Below, one piece after another: positions 33,628 to 45,148 of a DNA stretch of 64,000 bases. The translations under genes were made by a program, and so were the position numbers. Source of the DNA: Selaginella moellendorffii (Eukaryota > Streptophyta > Lycopodiopsida > Selaginellales > Selaginellaceae). Within the stretch, counting starts at the first letter, position 1. The number at the start of each line of letters is the position of its first letter. The notes beneath the pieces are model-generated. The model did no database searches, was not told the DNA's origin, and saw only the letters and a program-made list of their open reading frames with translations. The stretch covers positions 1,833,157 through 1,897,156 of the forward strand of contig NW_003314289.1 in assembly GCF_000143415.4 (NCBI RefSeq). Reading direction: 5' to 3'.

Positions 33628-35524
33628 TTACGGTATGGGGGCGCTGATGGTACGTCTCAGCTTGGAGCTGCGTAGCTCCGCCGGAGGCTTTGGAAGAATG
33701 TAAGGCGCTATCAATGAACTTAGGAGCGCTACCACGGCGGACAGAGTGAATGCCGGCATGTCACCACCTCCAAACAGCGTATCCCAGGGACCAATGAAAA
33801 TCGAAGTGAGGAACTGCGAGAACACACAGACAAGAGAAATTAGCACGAGGTTTGTGGCACTTTTTTATTTTCTTTTGCTTTCGGCATACGGACTGACCTG
33901 TGGGATCACAATAGCTAGATTGAGTACTCCAACGTACAAGCCTGCGTGCATCGAATGGAAAATTTACGTCTCGCAAGGAATGCATTCGATCAAACAAAGA
34001 CGTGACAAGTTGGATGATCACGTACCTTGACCCCCACCGGAGGAACCGGCCACCGCTGCCGTGAGCGCAAAGGGAATGCTGTAAGTCACCTGGCGGCCAA
34101 GGAAAGAGGTGAGCGACTTCCCAAAAGGACAAGCAAGAGCCTTCACTCACCGCGAGAGGAGCTCCCAGCACAGTGAAGAAGAGCAGCGAAGCAATCTGGA
34201 CTCCCAGCGATGGCCGGCCAACAGGGGCGTTCTTCATGACGATCGAGACAGCAACCGCGGTGGAGAAGCAGGCAGCCATGATGAAGTTGGCGATGGACCA
34301 GACGTTCTTGGCTTTGAACTTCCGGCACAGGGGCTCCATCACCACCGAGGCCAGGCCCAGGACAATGGAGTTGAGCATGAGGCCGAAGGATCCAAGTCGG
34401 ACTCCCCTGTCATACTGCTTCGCCGTCTTGGAGCTCGGCTCGCCTTTGAAGACCTCTCTCCCCATCCAGTCGGTGTTGAAGAGCCAGAAGGGATACCACG
34501 AGATCCAAGTCATGGCAGTGACGAGCAGGATACACCACATTTCTCTCGGCAAGTGGCGGACAGTTCCAATCAGCTCCCAGAAGAAGGCCTCGTTCTTCTC
34601 GAGTGGAGGCTCCCCCTCCTCCTCTGCGCCCTGCTCACCCTGTTCTCCGTTGACGGAGCTAGCGTGAGCCGGATCTTGCAAGAGTGGTGCTCGAGAATTG
34701 GAGGATAGTGGCGACCAGGGGACCTCGTCGGCTGCGGTGATGCTCAGAACTGTGGTGATCACCAAGAGCAGCACGTCAATGATGAAAGCCGACTTGAGAT
34801 TCGCGCAGGACTTGTCGCAAGCCTCGGATCTCGTGAAGGGGAATACCTTTGGCCAGTTGGAGTAAGAACCGGCAGCGTATCCCAGCACATTGCCGATGGA
34901 GAGAAAGAGCGAGAAGAAAGCGTTCGCTCGTCTCGTCCTGCGGTAGTCCTTCCCTGCGAGTGTGGAAGAGTTATGCTCTGTTCTAGGATGTGGACGAGCG
35001 TAAAAAAAGCCTTGGATCTACGTATCCTTTTGCTTACCCGATAGATCGGCCAGGAGAGCCCGGCACGGCCCCTGGAGCGTGTTGTTGGCCAGATCGAGGA
35101 GCCAGAAGCCAATCACGAAGAACACAATCGCGCGAGGGCGATGGTGCTTGTTATCGCCCAGCAAGAAACCCAGATCGGCCGCGAAGCAAATGACGAAGAT
35201 GGCCAGCACCACGAAGATCGCGCCGCCGAGGATGAATGGCCGACGCCTCCCCCATTTCAGCTGGCATCGATCGCTGTAGTAGCCGGCGATGGGCTGGACG
35301 AACATCCCCGAGATTGGGCCGCACAGCCAGATGTAGCCGGCGTACTCGTGAGGAATCCCCAGCTCCTGGACGTAGGGCGTCAGCAGCGATGTCTGGAGAG
35401 CCCAGCCGAACTGGACGCCCAGCGCTACTGATGCTACGCGAGCTAATCCCCGCAGGGGAACCCTCTTGGGCGTGGGCGTGGGCGGCCCATCCGGCACGGC
35501 GATCGCCGCCGCCTCGCTCCCCAT
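33628..35524 (-). CDS. SUT: Sucrose/H+ symporter (SUT/SUC, major facilitator family)
   Basis: Five exons (35524-35038, 34953-34151, 34089-34026, 33941-33898, 33813-33628) encode 527 residues, normal for the family. Twelve helices are expected. Motifs: [90 protein letters not shown], and [20 protein letters not shown] with GYAAGS. The central loop between helices 6 and 7 is acidic ([18 protein letters not shown]), followed by [20 protein letters not shown] and VYGG-equivalent [16 protein letters not shown]. The RRRPF and [12 protein letters not shown] motifs are diagnostic. It imports sucrose with protons at the plasma membrane or tonoplast. No defects are seen. Confidence 0.95.
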
Positions 35525-35860
35525 TCCGATCGATCCTCCACACCCCCGCTAGATCTTTCCCCTCGCTAGATCTTTCCCCTCTCCTCGCCTTTCTAGTCCC
35601 TCTCCTCTTGCGTCTCTCACTCAGCTGCTACCCATGATGGAATGTAAGAGCCCTAGTGGAATATTCGACTTGAAATTTCGAAAAGCTTGGGGGCGCCACT
35701 GCCACGTCGGATACACAATATCATCCACGTGGCAGGGCTGTAGCCACACGTCGGATGCCCACGGTTAGAAGTGAGCGTGACAAGCTGAACTGTCGCCAAC
35801 GTGGAGCCCTTTTTTTTTTTTGAGATATTTTTCTTGGATTTTAGCCCAACCATTTGCACG
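35525..35860. other. Spacer between sucrose transporter start and LACS stop
   Basis: About 340 bases with the presumed promoter of the sucrose transporter. Pyrimidine-rich near 35560-35630. A CCACGTGG palindrome occurs at about 35726-35733 within CATCCACGTGGCAGG; CACGTG is a G-box core. No gene. Confidence 0.5.
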
Positions 35861-38800
35861 CTATTTCTTGAGACCCCTGTAGAGCTCATCGATCGTTTCC
35901 TGTCACACAAGAAAAATCTCTCGTCACGATTTGATCGATCCATACATCTTGCAGCAGCAAATAATGCAATGTGAGAGCGAACAAAACTGACCCTGTAGAA
36001 GTTGAGAAGCTGCGGCCGCTTCTTCTTGAAGGTTGGCGTGATCAAATCCCTCTCAGTGTCGAATGGGAGCTTCTCGAGGTGAACTGCCTTGATGAACTCA
36101 AAGCCTTTCAACTGCAAGAAAGAGAATACAAGATAAGATTGATTAACGCAAGGAAACAACATGAAAAGAAAATGCGAAGATGACGCTACCTTGTTGTTCT
36201 TGGCAGTGCGGCTTAGCTCATCCATGATGAACGCTTTTGCCTTGGGAGAAGTGTAGAGGTCGTCTCCCTTGACATCGTTTTCCTTGGCCCAAGCATCGAG
36301 CGCTGCCTCGTTCGGGATAACAACGGCGACCAAGAAAGATTCGAAGCTGTTCCCATATATCCATATCTGGATCGAAAGATCAGCAGTTAATATTGGCAAT
36401 CTCGATGCTCGCATGGCAACTAACCGAATCGAAGGTCGGGCATTGGCCGTAGATGTTTTCCAAGTTCTCTACAGCGACGTATTCGCCTTGCGAGAGTTTG
36501 AAAATGTTCTTCTTCCTGTCTATGATTTTCAAGGCTCCGTTTGGTAGCCACTCTCCGATATCTCCTATAAAAACCTCGTTCAGTAAGAACCACGTAGCAA
36601 GTTTCTTTTGAGTCCCTACCCGTGTGGAACCAGCCGTCAATCATGCATTCCGCAGTTAGATCTTCCCGTTTGTAGTATCCAGAGAACAGTGTCTTTCCCC
36701 GGATGCAAACCTCTCCTTTAGGTGTCTCGGCAAGTGCATCGTAGTTCATCTCTGGAACAGACTGCAGACAAACCTCAATCACAGGAATGGGAGGGCCGAC
36801 TGTTCCGTGCATCGAGTAGACATCAGGAATGGAGATGAAGCTGGCCGCGCAAGTCTCGGTTAACCCTGAAAGCTACACATTAGCGATAGCACGTCACAGG
36901 TGCTTTCCTTACCGTAGCCTTGTGTCATGCGAGCACAAGAGGCCACCCTCAGAAATTCCTCTACATGATCTGCCAGGGGTGCGGCACCGGAAATCAATAG
37001 TCGAGCACGACCTCCCAGCCTTTGTTTCACCTGCCACAGATGGCGTGATTAACAAAGAACAACAAAGTGCAACAGTAAATTACCTTGCTGAAAACAAGAA
37101 CATCTGCCATTGGAGATGCCTTTTCTTGTTTGAATCCCATTTTCATATATCCCAGCTTCCTGTATGCATTCTCAATCTTCTAGAAACTAGGAAAGGTAAC
37201 TACTCACCGCCTATAAGCAAAGTCAAATATTGCCTGTCGGTATGCGGGTGCTTCTGCAAGCTTTGCTTTTGCTCCTGACAGAAAGAAAACGTAAGAACTC
37301 TCTCGTAAATAACACTAGCAGTATACAAACCAGCGTAAACACGATCAAAAACTCGAGGAACTCCAGCAAATAACGTGGGTTTTAGCTCTTGAATGTCGTC
37401 TGATATGTACTTGACGTCCTGAAAGTCACACAAATGCTTGAGCTCAAGTTCTTTATCACAGAATCCTTACCCCCTGAAAAAATCCAATTGCAGCACCATT
37501 GTAGATAAAGAATTCCTCAACAGCGCGATCAAAAATGTGGGCAAGGGGAAGATAAGACAAATACACATCTGACGCATCAACCTACACAAGGAGACAATTG
37601 CTGTAGAAGGAAACAAAAAACCTTTACGTAAAACTTCCACATATACCTTCTCGTTTTTCACTTTGAGGTAGTAATCGATGCCTGCTATCGCTGTCACAAT
37701 ACTTTCGTTCGATAGCAAAACGCCCTTGGGTTCTCCGGTCGTGCCGCTTGTGTACATGATGGTGCATATATCTTCCGGTTTTGGAGGCTCGAAGTTCACG
37801 GGGTTCGTTTTTCCCTGCGTTTACGCTGTTAGTCAATGAAACGACACTTCACACGTAAATTCTCACCAAATTCAAAAACTCATCCCAAGAATACGCCGCT
37901 GCCCCAGCACTCTTGACTTGTTCTTTATCGCTATCAGCCATCACGCCAAAGCTGACAAGAGCTGCCGAAAAAATCTAAGGCGATAAGACAATAGATGCTG
38001 CCAATTAAAATACTCACTCTTGACATACTTCGAGCACTTCGGTAAAGCGCGCAGAACCTGCCATATTCACAAACAAATGCGGTTAAGAGAATTCTTCAAC
38101 TTGAAGACACCGTGTGTGACTTACAGCTGGTATTTTATCAGCGTGTGCAAACACGATACTAACTTCAGCGTGTCCAACAATGAACTCCACAGCATCATCT
38201 CCTGAAAGACGGCCGAGTTATAATTCAAAGCGAAAGGCTTCGCGGAACCGAAAAATCAAGACCCAAGCTCTAGCTCATACGTACCGAGAGTGTCATATAG
38301 AGGAACAGCATAGATACTGTGGCCATTACATGCCTGCAAAGAAGAGGAAAGAAAATAAATGAATCCCGGATCCATAAGACCATCCTTGGAGCATACCTGG
38401 AGTGTGATCATCCATGCAGGACAGTTTATTCCATAGATACCACAGCGACCTTTCTGGAACACCAAATTTAAGTTAAGCGTCGAGAATAGAAGAAACGCGT
38501 GAGATCGATCACTCTCGTACCGGCCCGACGCCCAGAGTCCGCATTGCAGATCCAATGTAGAGAACCTGATTGTAAACTTCCTGATACGTTTGCCACACGT
38601 ACTTCCCTACCTAGAAAGAACAATTTAGAAAGAGGCCTTCTTAACGGAGCGAATGGCACTGTAGACACAGGGACCGAGAGAGAAATCTCACCTTCCCGGC
38701 GACAATCGGGCGATGGCCGAGCATTCTAGCGTTGGGCGAGGTCTTGACCGTGTTGCTGGACCAAGAACCGCGAGAGCGTGAGAATCGATCGAAATGCCGC

Positions 38801-38965
38801 CGTAATATCATACCTGAAGAGCTCCCAGCACGTCCTGGCGCCCTCGGGAGCTTCGACGAGCCCGTCCTTGGCGTAGACGCTCCGGTACACAGGCCCCATG
38901 GACGCCGATCCATCGCGCTTGGCCTCCTCGACCTTGACGATGTAGCAATCGAGCACCTCCTCCAT
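35861..38965 (-). CDS. LACS: Long-chain acyl-CoA synthetase (LACS)
   Basis: Nineteen short exons between 38965 and 35861 join without frame breaks to 657 residues. Order: [49 protein letters not shown], the AMP-binding P-loop [20 protein letters not shown] (about residue 225), [63 protein letters not shown], the adenylation motif [30 protein letters not shown] and the C-terminal DELYRGLKK. Fatty acid is activated with ATP and CoA, feeding wax, cutin, lipid synthesis or beta-oxidation. Length and motifs fit the LACS1-5 ER type; no peroxisomal signal ends the protein. One splice (exon starting 37159) was set by frame: only the acceptor before GAAGCTGGG keeps it open. Confidence 0.95.
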
Positions 38966-39341
38966 CGCAGCGCGGCGCAGCTCAGCGCGATCTAAAAGCC
39001 CTAGCCTTGGCGCTCCCCGTCACGCTTACTCTTCTCCCTCCCTCCTCTCTCTCTCTCTATCCTAGGTAGCTCCTATATAGTCCCTGCCACGCCAGCACGC
39101 CACGTCGGACGGGAATTGACTCGCGGTCACAGACAGCTCAGTGGTCATTCAATGCAAAGTAGCAAAGTAGCAAATGCCTCTACTTTTTTAGGTGAGATCC
39201 CTGGCGAGCTATCAATGAATCCATGATCCCAGGACGATGTCCCTGTTTTGCTCTTGGTTTCATTCCTCAAGAACAAACCAAATTCGTGGAGATCGCTCTC
39301 GCGGTTGCTCGAAGATCGTCAACGCAGCTCGCTCGCCTTTG
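38966..39341. other. LACS promoter / coiled-coil gene 3' flank
   Basis: About 375 bases. A CT-rich tract (CTCTCTCTCTCTAT near 39045-39060) and a TATATAG string near 39074 lie upstream of the LACS ATG. No gene. Confidence 0.45.
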
Positions 39342-42078
39342 TCAAAAGAACGCAGCCTCATCTTCTTCGCAGCGTTGTTGTCCCAGCAAATGGGACCGCG
39401 CAAAGTCGTCGCCACCACCATCGCCGGCACGACTTCCAACCAAAACTCTGTAATCGTTTCCTTCGTCATCATCCTCTTCTTCTTGCTCTTGCCTGTCGAA
39501 AACCAGCCTCAGCATCAGCTCCACCTTTGTCTTCATCCAGCCTTTGCTGACGACTCTTGTCTTGTTGTAGGAATGCTTCTTCTTCCTTGCGTGATCGTCA
39601 CTTCGTGCCGGGGCAAAGTCTTCAATTCCTCCTACCAATCCTGTCCTGGCTCTGAAACCACGTCTCAATTCCAACAGATGGTGTTTTAGCCGAAAATCGT
39701 CATCGTAGTAGAGAGACTCCTGCAAACCGAAACCTGGACCTGGAGCCCAGAGGTATTTACCTTGTTCTACGTCCGCTCTTATAGAGTCACCACCGTCACA
39801 AGCACCACCACCATCGCCACCACCGTCACCATCACCACCACCATCACCTTCACTTTCGATAGTAGCAATAGCAGCAGTAGTAGCAGGAGTGTTCAGCAAC
39901 AGCTGAGTTCCTTCCAAATCTTTGAGTAATCTGGTTGTCGTCTCTTTCAGCTGAGAAATCTTCCCGGTTAGACTGCTCGGCCGAGGTGATGCGGTGACGC
40001 TGGTTTCCAGCCTCTTGTCCTCCCTCCCTTGCTGCGGCGTGGCAACGCTTAATGAATCGCTGCTCTCGTTGTCACTGAGGATCTGGTTGGTTCCTCCCGA
40101 GTCAGCATTGCAATTGGAGTTCGGACCAGCTTCTTCAACTTGCACCTCGTCCCGCTCACGATCCGCTGTTGATGACAGCTCCAGGCCCTGCTGCTGCTGC
40201 TCCGACTTACATTTGTGCTCAGGGACCACACTCTGGAGCGGCGTCAGGACGATGCGTCCTTTCTGCTTGGTTTGAAGTTTCCATACGTGCCGCTCGGAAG
40301 AACTCCCTTGGAAATCACTTGTTCCCAGCGTTCTGAACTGCAATGCTTCCAACTCAACGAACTCCCCTTCGTCTTCCCGTCCTCCCACTTCATCGTCCGC
40401 CGGTTGGTCTTCTGCTTGCGCAAAACCAGCTCCCGCCGGGGACAATGGCAGGCTCGTCTTTGACGCAGCCTGCTTAGCTTTCGGGCTCCGTTGGGGCTTG
40501 CTCAACTGCACGCCTTGAGCAGAAACTTTGGATGATTTCAGCTGGCTGACCAGGTCCTTGAGCCTCTTCTGCGCCTCCAGTCTCTGCTTCTGTTCGTGCT
40601 TGACGTCATGTGCTCTTGCATCAGCAAGCTTGCTGAGCCTCACCACTTGCCTCTCCAGACTCTCCACTTCGACCACACTTCTCTTCTCGGCCTCCTGCCG
40701 CCGACACCGCTCTTGCTTGATTTCATCGGCCTTCCGGAGGTTTATTTTCCGCAGCTGCAAAACCTGCTTCTCCAGATTTTTCACGAGCACGTAATACCGA
40801 TTCTCAGCCTCGTTCCGCCGCCTCTTCTCTAGCTTTACAAGCTGCGTCTTCTCTGTGCACAGCTTCTTCAGGTGAAACACCTGCCTTCCCAGGTTCTCAA
40901 TCTTGAAGTGAGCTTTGTTGTCTAGTTCAAAGCTCTTCTGAGAACCGTGCCTTTTGGTAGTCGATCTTGAAACACTCCTCGAGACTTTGGCCGACTTGAA
41001 ACGGGGCTTTGGATAGTCACTCCACGTTTCACTAGAAACGTCCCTGTCCTCTACTTGTGGCACCCTACCACCCCGGTGTTGCAGCTCCAACTTGTTCCTC
41101 AAGTCAGCCAAATGCCGTTCCCTGACGTCGGATGCCTCGGAGTTCAGGCTGAAAATCTCTTCTGTGAGCTTCGCAGTGTCGTAAACTCGCCTAGACTCTC
41201 CCGAGTTTGCTTCAGGAGCGCTTTCAAAGGCAGCACTGCTGCTGCTCTTGTTTGCTCCTCCCCTCTTCTTCTTCACGTCGGAAAAGCTGAGCCTCCGCAA
41301 CACTTTCGCCAAGCTCCAGCTTCCGAGCTTCCCTTCCGACTTGTAGTTGGACCACTCCGAGTTGAGCTCCTTAAACATGTTGGCAGCCTTGCAGGAACTC
41401 TTCTTTGCGTCTCCTTCATACTCTACATTGTCCCAGGAGACTCTAAATCCTTCCACCGCCGCCGTGGGAGTGGGACTCGCTTGAGCGGAGCTCCATCCAT
41501 CCGACGCACAGCTCTGTGGAGGGGGTGAGGAACAAAATCCCTGCGCAGCTCCCGCAGCTAGAGCCTTGAGCGTGGCCTCGATATGAAGCCTTTCCTGCTG
41601 CTCAAACTCCAGCTTGGCTTCCAAGCTCGTCCAGTGCTTGTGCTGCTCATCCAAATCCTGGAAGAGCATACTGATTTGCTCAGAGAGCTCCTCGACTTTG
41701 CCCGCTTGCTGCGCACACGCCAAGCGTAGCGATAGCGCCTGGTTCTCCGCCACTAGTCGGCTCTCCTCTTCCAGCTGCAAATTCTCTTGCAGCCAGTTGA
41801 TTCGCGCGATCAGCTGCCGGGCTTGGGACTCAAACTGCTCGCGAAGAACCCCCGCTTCGTCTAAATCTCCTTGCTTCCCTTGATCTTCCTCCGGCGATGC
41901 GATCGCGCTGGTCGCAGCCGCCGCGCACAAGAACCGGCTCACAGCTCCCGATTCACTCGATTCCTTGGCCTCGCTGTCGCAAGGGAGAATCTCGGCAAGT
42001 CCTGCGCGCGAGATTTCACAATGCTGCTGCTATTCGATGCGCAATCGATCGGCGCTTACCTCTCTGTCCAGCACCCAT
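39342..42078 (-). CDS. Large plant coiled-coil protein
   Basis: Two exons: a small one (42078-42060, MGAGQR plus one base) and 42001-39342, together 892 residues. The start was found by splicing: the ATG at 42078 continues in frame as GLAEILPCDSEAKESSE. Heptad-like segments lie at about residues 50-140 (QLIARINWLQENLQLEEES, VAENQALSLRLACAQQ, ISMLFQDLDEQHKHWTSLEA) and 330-500 (LEKRRRNEAENRYYVLVKNL, EKQVLQLRKINLRKADEIK, VRLSKLADARAHDVKHEQKQ). The middle and end are Ser-, Glu- and Gly-Asp-rich, with a GDGGGDGDGGGDGGG tract. It ends RCEEDEAAFF. No catalytic domain. I do not recognise the family; a cytoskeletal or membrane-linked scaffold is possible. Confidence 0.75.
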
Positions 42079-42241
42079 AGAATCGATCCTCTCGCAGTGT
42101 GCGCGCTCGCGTGGATCATCCGTCCCCTCCCCTCCCAACTGCCGGGAGCCCTAGACAAAAAAAAACTCACATCCCAACGTTTCATTGTCCACGTCACTGC
42201 CAACATGGCATAAAGTAATAGACTATCTTGCGCGAAGAACC

Positions 42242-42871
42242 CTAATCGGCGATCTTCTCTGGCTTCTCGTCTTCCACGGGAGCTGACACGCCATCGCCAT
42301 CGCCATCGCCATCGCCATCGCCAATTGCTTTCTTGATCTCCCCCACCTTGATGTACTTGGAGGAGAATTTGTACTCCCAATCCGACAGCGCTTCCAGCTC
42401 ATAGGGGCTGAGGCCATCGAGATTCCCGTTCAAGTCCTCGGGCTCGAACGACATCTTGGCCAGCGCCCGGCTCGCATCCTTCCCGGCGAAGAGCTCGTAA
42501 GGCCCGCCCGGCCCATAGAAAACCCTGAAATCTCCCAAAGATCACACCAGTGGCACAAACGAAATGGGGAAGAATCTCTTCTACCTGGACATGGAGACGT
42601 CATAGATTTGGCCCTTGATGGCCATGAGCAGCGGCTTGGAGTCATCCTTGCCATCGTAGGCGCTGAGCTCCTCTTCCGTGACCTCGCCCAGCTGCTTGGG
42701 CGGGGGCGGGGGCTCGCGCGGGGCAAAGGCGGGCGGGGGAGGAGGAGCAAACCAGGAGCTGACGACAAGCCATAGCGCCACGCCCAGCGCCAGCACTGTG
42801 AAGAATGCGGTGGGCGAGAGGCCAGTGTAGGCCGGGATGGCATCCAGCAAATCGTTCGCAATGTTCATCAT
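42242..42871 (-). CDS. MSBP: Membrane-associated progesterone-binding / steroid-binding protein (MAPR, cytochrome-b5-like)
   Basis: Two exons (42871-42585, 42524-42242) encode 189 residues. A single membrane helix (AFFTVLALGVALWLVVSSW) is followed by a Pro-rich linker (APPPPPAFAP, EPPPPPKQ) and a MAPR-type cytochrome-b5 fold: GEVTEEELSAYDG, KPLLMAIKGQIYDVS, FYGPGGPYELFAGKDASRAL, AKMSFEPEDL, ALSDWEYKFSSKYIKVGEI. The tyrosines of the FYGPGGPY segment are heme-binding positions in the family. Arabidopsis members (MSBP/MAPR) bind sterols, and lignin-pathway P450s dock on them at the ER. After the domain comes a GDGDGDGDG tract from a CGCCAT hexamer array (about 42289-42330). An alternative second ATG lies one codon downstream. 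Confidence 0.92.
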
Positions 42872-43095
42872 CCTCCCCTCTTTCTTTCTTCTCTCTTTTT
42901 TCTCTACGCCCTAAACCTCGCGCTTCTTTGACATTATCAAAGCACCAAACTGTCAAAGCGAGACCATGCAAGCCCATATTTATAGACTAGGAGATGTGGA
43001 AAACTAAATCGATCCTCCAAGAAACAATGGGAATGGACTTCCAAAGGCTTTGTTTTTTCTCGAAAGAAGAATCCATTGGAAACTTAACTGGGCGA

Positions 43096-44303
43096 TTACT
43101 CTTCCATAGCTTCTCCCTCACTGACGTCCACTCTGTCGCGGAGGGGGACGATCTTCGTCGAGAGAATCGCTGCAAAGAAGATGGTGACAAGCCAAAGGTC
43201 GGTGGCGAAGATAGAAAAAGAAGAAATACTCACGGGTGTGGCCCCTCTTGAAAGTATAGCCTTTGGTAATGACCCTTTGATTCGGCGTCATGTGGTTCCT
43301 CAAGTATTCTTTCCCAGCCTAAACCAGAAAAGCGAGCTTTCGAGAGAAAAGAAGAACGCATTTGGATACCTTTGTGATCACACATAAATCGACGTTGCTT
43401 CCACTGCCCAAGTCATTGAAAATTCCAGCACAGATTGCGTCACTGACGAGGCTCATCCCTTCTTCCTTCTGATGAGACGAAACAAGCAAGTAAGCAATCA
43501 CCAATCAAGTCTATTCAGCTGAGCTCACCGTCATCTTTTCTCTGAAGCCAGCTTCGAAAACCGACATGGCAGCAAGAGAGCCGGATCCCATCGTCGCAAA
43601 TGGCAGAGTATCCGTCGATCCATGGGGATAAACCTGAGCCTCTCGAAAATCAAACCACATCGCAGGCAAGCTAGCAACTCACAGTGTGTAGGTGAGGACC
43701 GGATACATCAAATCCACCGAGCACTAGAGCAGCGCTTACGTGACCTTGGTAGCTTCAAGGAAAAGCAACTAGTAAAACACCACCCTTTGGAAAATCGAAA
43801 GCAAGTTACTTGAAGAGATGAGACTTTAGCATCGTCAGTGCTGTGATGACGCGTGATCCACGGCCGGTGGCATACCTGTGAAGCTCCAACTGTGTGCGTA
43901 CCATGTCTGCGCAAAGAAAGTTTAGATCCAAGGAGCAAATTCTGGAAAAATGCGATGGATCTACGAGCTTACCAGTCACAGCCTCGGTGTCGGCAGCAGT
44001 CCCAGCCCCGCAGCAGTAAATATTGGGAGCCAAGTAGTGAATCTTCTCGCAGTTCTTGTCAGCTACAATGTCGCCCTCTGTAGCTCGTGTATCGGCTCCC
44101 AAGATCACGCCATCCTGGAGAGACCGATTGGAGATGGTTCTTCGAGGAATGCAATGCAATACCTGATAGACGAGGCCGACGATCGTGGTGCCGGTCTTCA
44201 AGTATCGATCGAGCTTGATGCCGGCCTTCTCCAGCATCTGATTCCTCCGGCAGTTGCTGTAGTCGAAGCCGCCGAGCGCCGCGCCATCGCCCTGTGCCAT
44301 CAT
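43096..44303 (-). CDS. PBB1: 20S proteasome subunit beta type-7 (beta2, trypsin-like)
   Basis: Eight exons (44303-44163, 44114-43973, 43906-43810, 43752-43683, 43633-43529, 43468-43370, 43318-43234, 43169-43096) encode 270 residues, matching the family. A propeptide of about 38 residues ends before [10 protein letters not shown], where the Thr after Gly becomes the catalytic N-terminus. [59 protein letters not shown] and [20 protein letters not shown] are typical of beta2. The subunit gives the trypsin-like activity of the proteasome core. Start: ATG 44303 follows shortly on an upstream frame with no other ATG. It is divergent from the CTD-phosphatase gene across an 845-base gap. Confidence 0.95.
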
Positions 44304-45148
44304 AGAGTAAACCCTAGGGTAGCGCCGAGCGAATATGCCGCCAATGACGTGGCTTAAGACCTTGCGACGTGGCACCGCGCGATTGGACTATATATTTTCT
44401 TGGGCGCCTTTGCACGGTTCTAGGGTTTTTTGTCCGCCATAGCCGAGCTCTCGCAAACCCTAGTCGCGCAGGAAGAAAAAACCCTAGCTGGGTTTCTCTA
44501 TTCGTCTCGTCTCAATCCCTCGCCAATCCATTACCGAAAGACACTGCAACTTCGTCTCGCTGCTCTCTTTGTCTCTCTTGTTGCGCCGCTTTTAGGGTTT
44601 GTGGATTCCACCGCGTAGTCGCAATAGCACTCGCAATCGCAAGCACACAGACAGAGCGCCGCCTCGATTTCTCTCCAAACGAATGTTTTGATCTTTTTTT
44701 CTCCCTTTGTTCGTGCTCGAAAGAAACGACACACTCCTCCTGTGCTTAAACTGCGGGGGTGTGTTAAGCTTAAGTCAAGGAGATTTTACGTATATCAGTC
44801 GATCCATTCGTACCACCAGGGGAAAGTGGAGCAGCCATTCAATCTCATCTCTCAAGAGCAGGCCAGCCGCAGCAAGAATCCAGGATCGATCAAATCAAAA
44901 GCAAACAAGAAGGAAGAGGAGAAGAACGAAGAAGAAGAAAATATTTTGCCAAACAAGACAACCCAAGCTCCCGATTCCTCACGCCCGGACATTGAAATCT
45001 GGAAATGTAGCATCGATTCGCCACCGCCATCGTCATCGATTCGCGAATTCGCAGCTGCCCATCGGTAGGCCTCGATCTTGCTCTGCGGTGGTGCATGGTG
45101 ACGAATTAGGGCCCGGGCAGTCGCGCAAGGAGAGAGATCTTTCCTTTG
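44304..45148. other. Shared divergent upstream region, probably a long 5' leader
   Basis: It lies between the proteasome beta2 ATG (-) and the CTD-phosphatase ATG (+). There are several short upstream frames, an AGG GTTT-type string (TAGGGTTTT near 44422) and a purine-rich stretch near 44900-44945. Repeated AAACCCTA strings (44307-44314 and near 44456 and 44482) are telo-box-like and typical of housekeeping and translation-linked promoters in plants. No gene of its own. Confidence 0.5.

Noticed and set aside
42289-42330. CGCCAT hexamer array as a possible CRISPR or regulatory array
   Set aside because: Simple hexamer in frame within a coding exon; a microsatellite, not spaced repeats.
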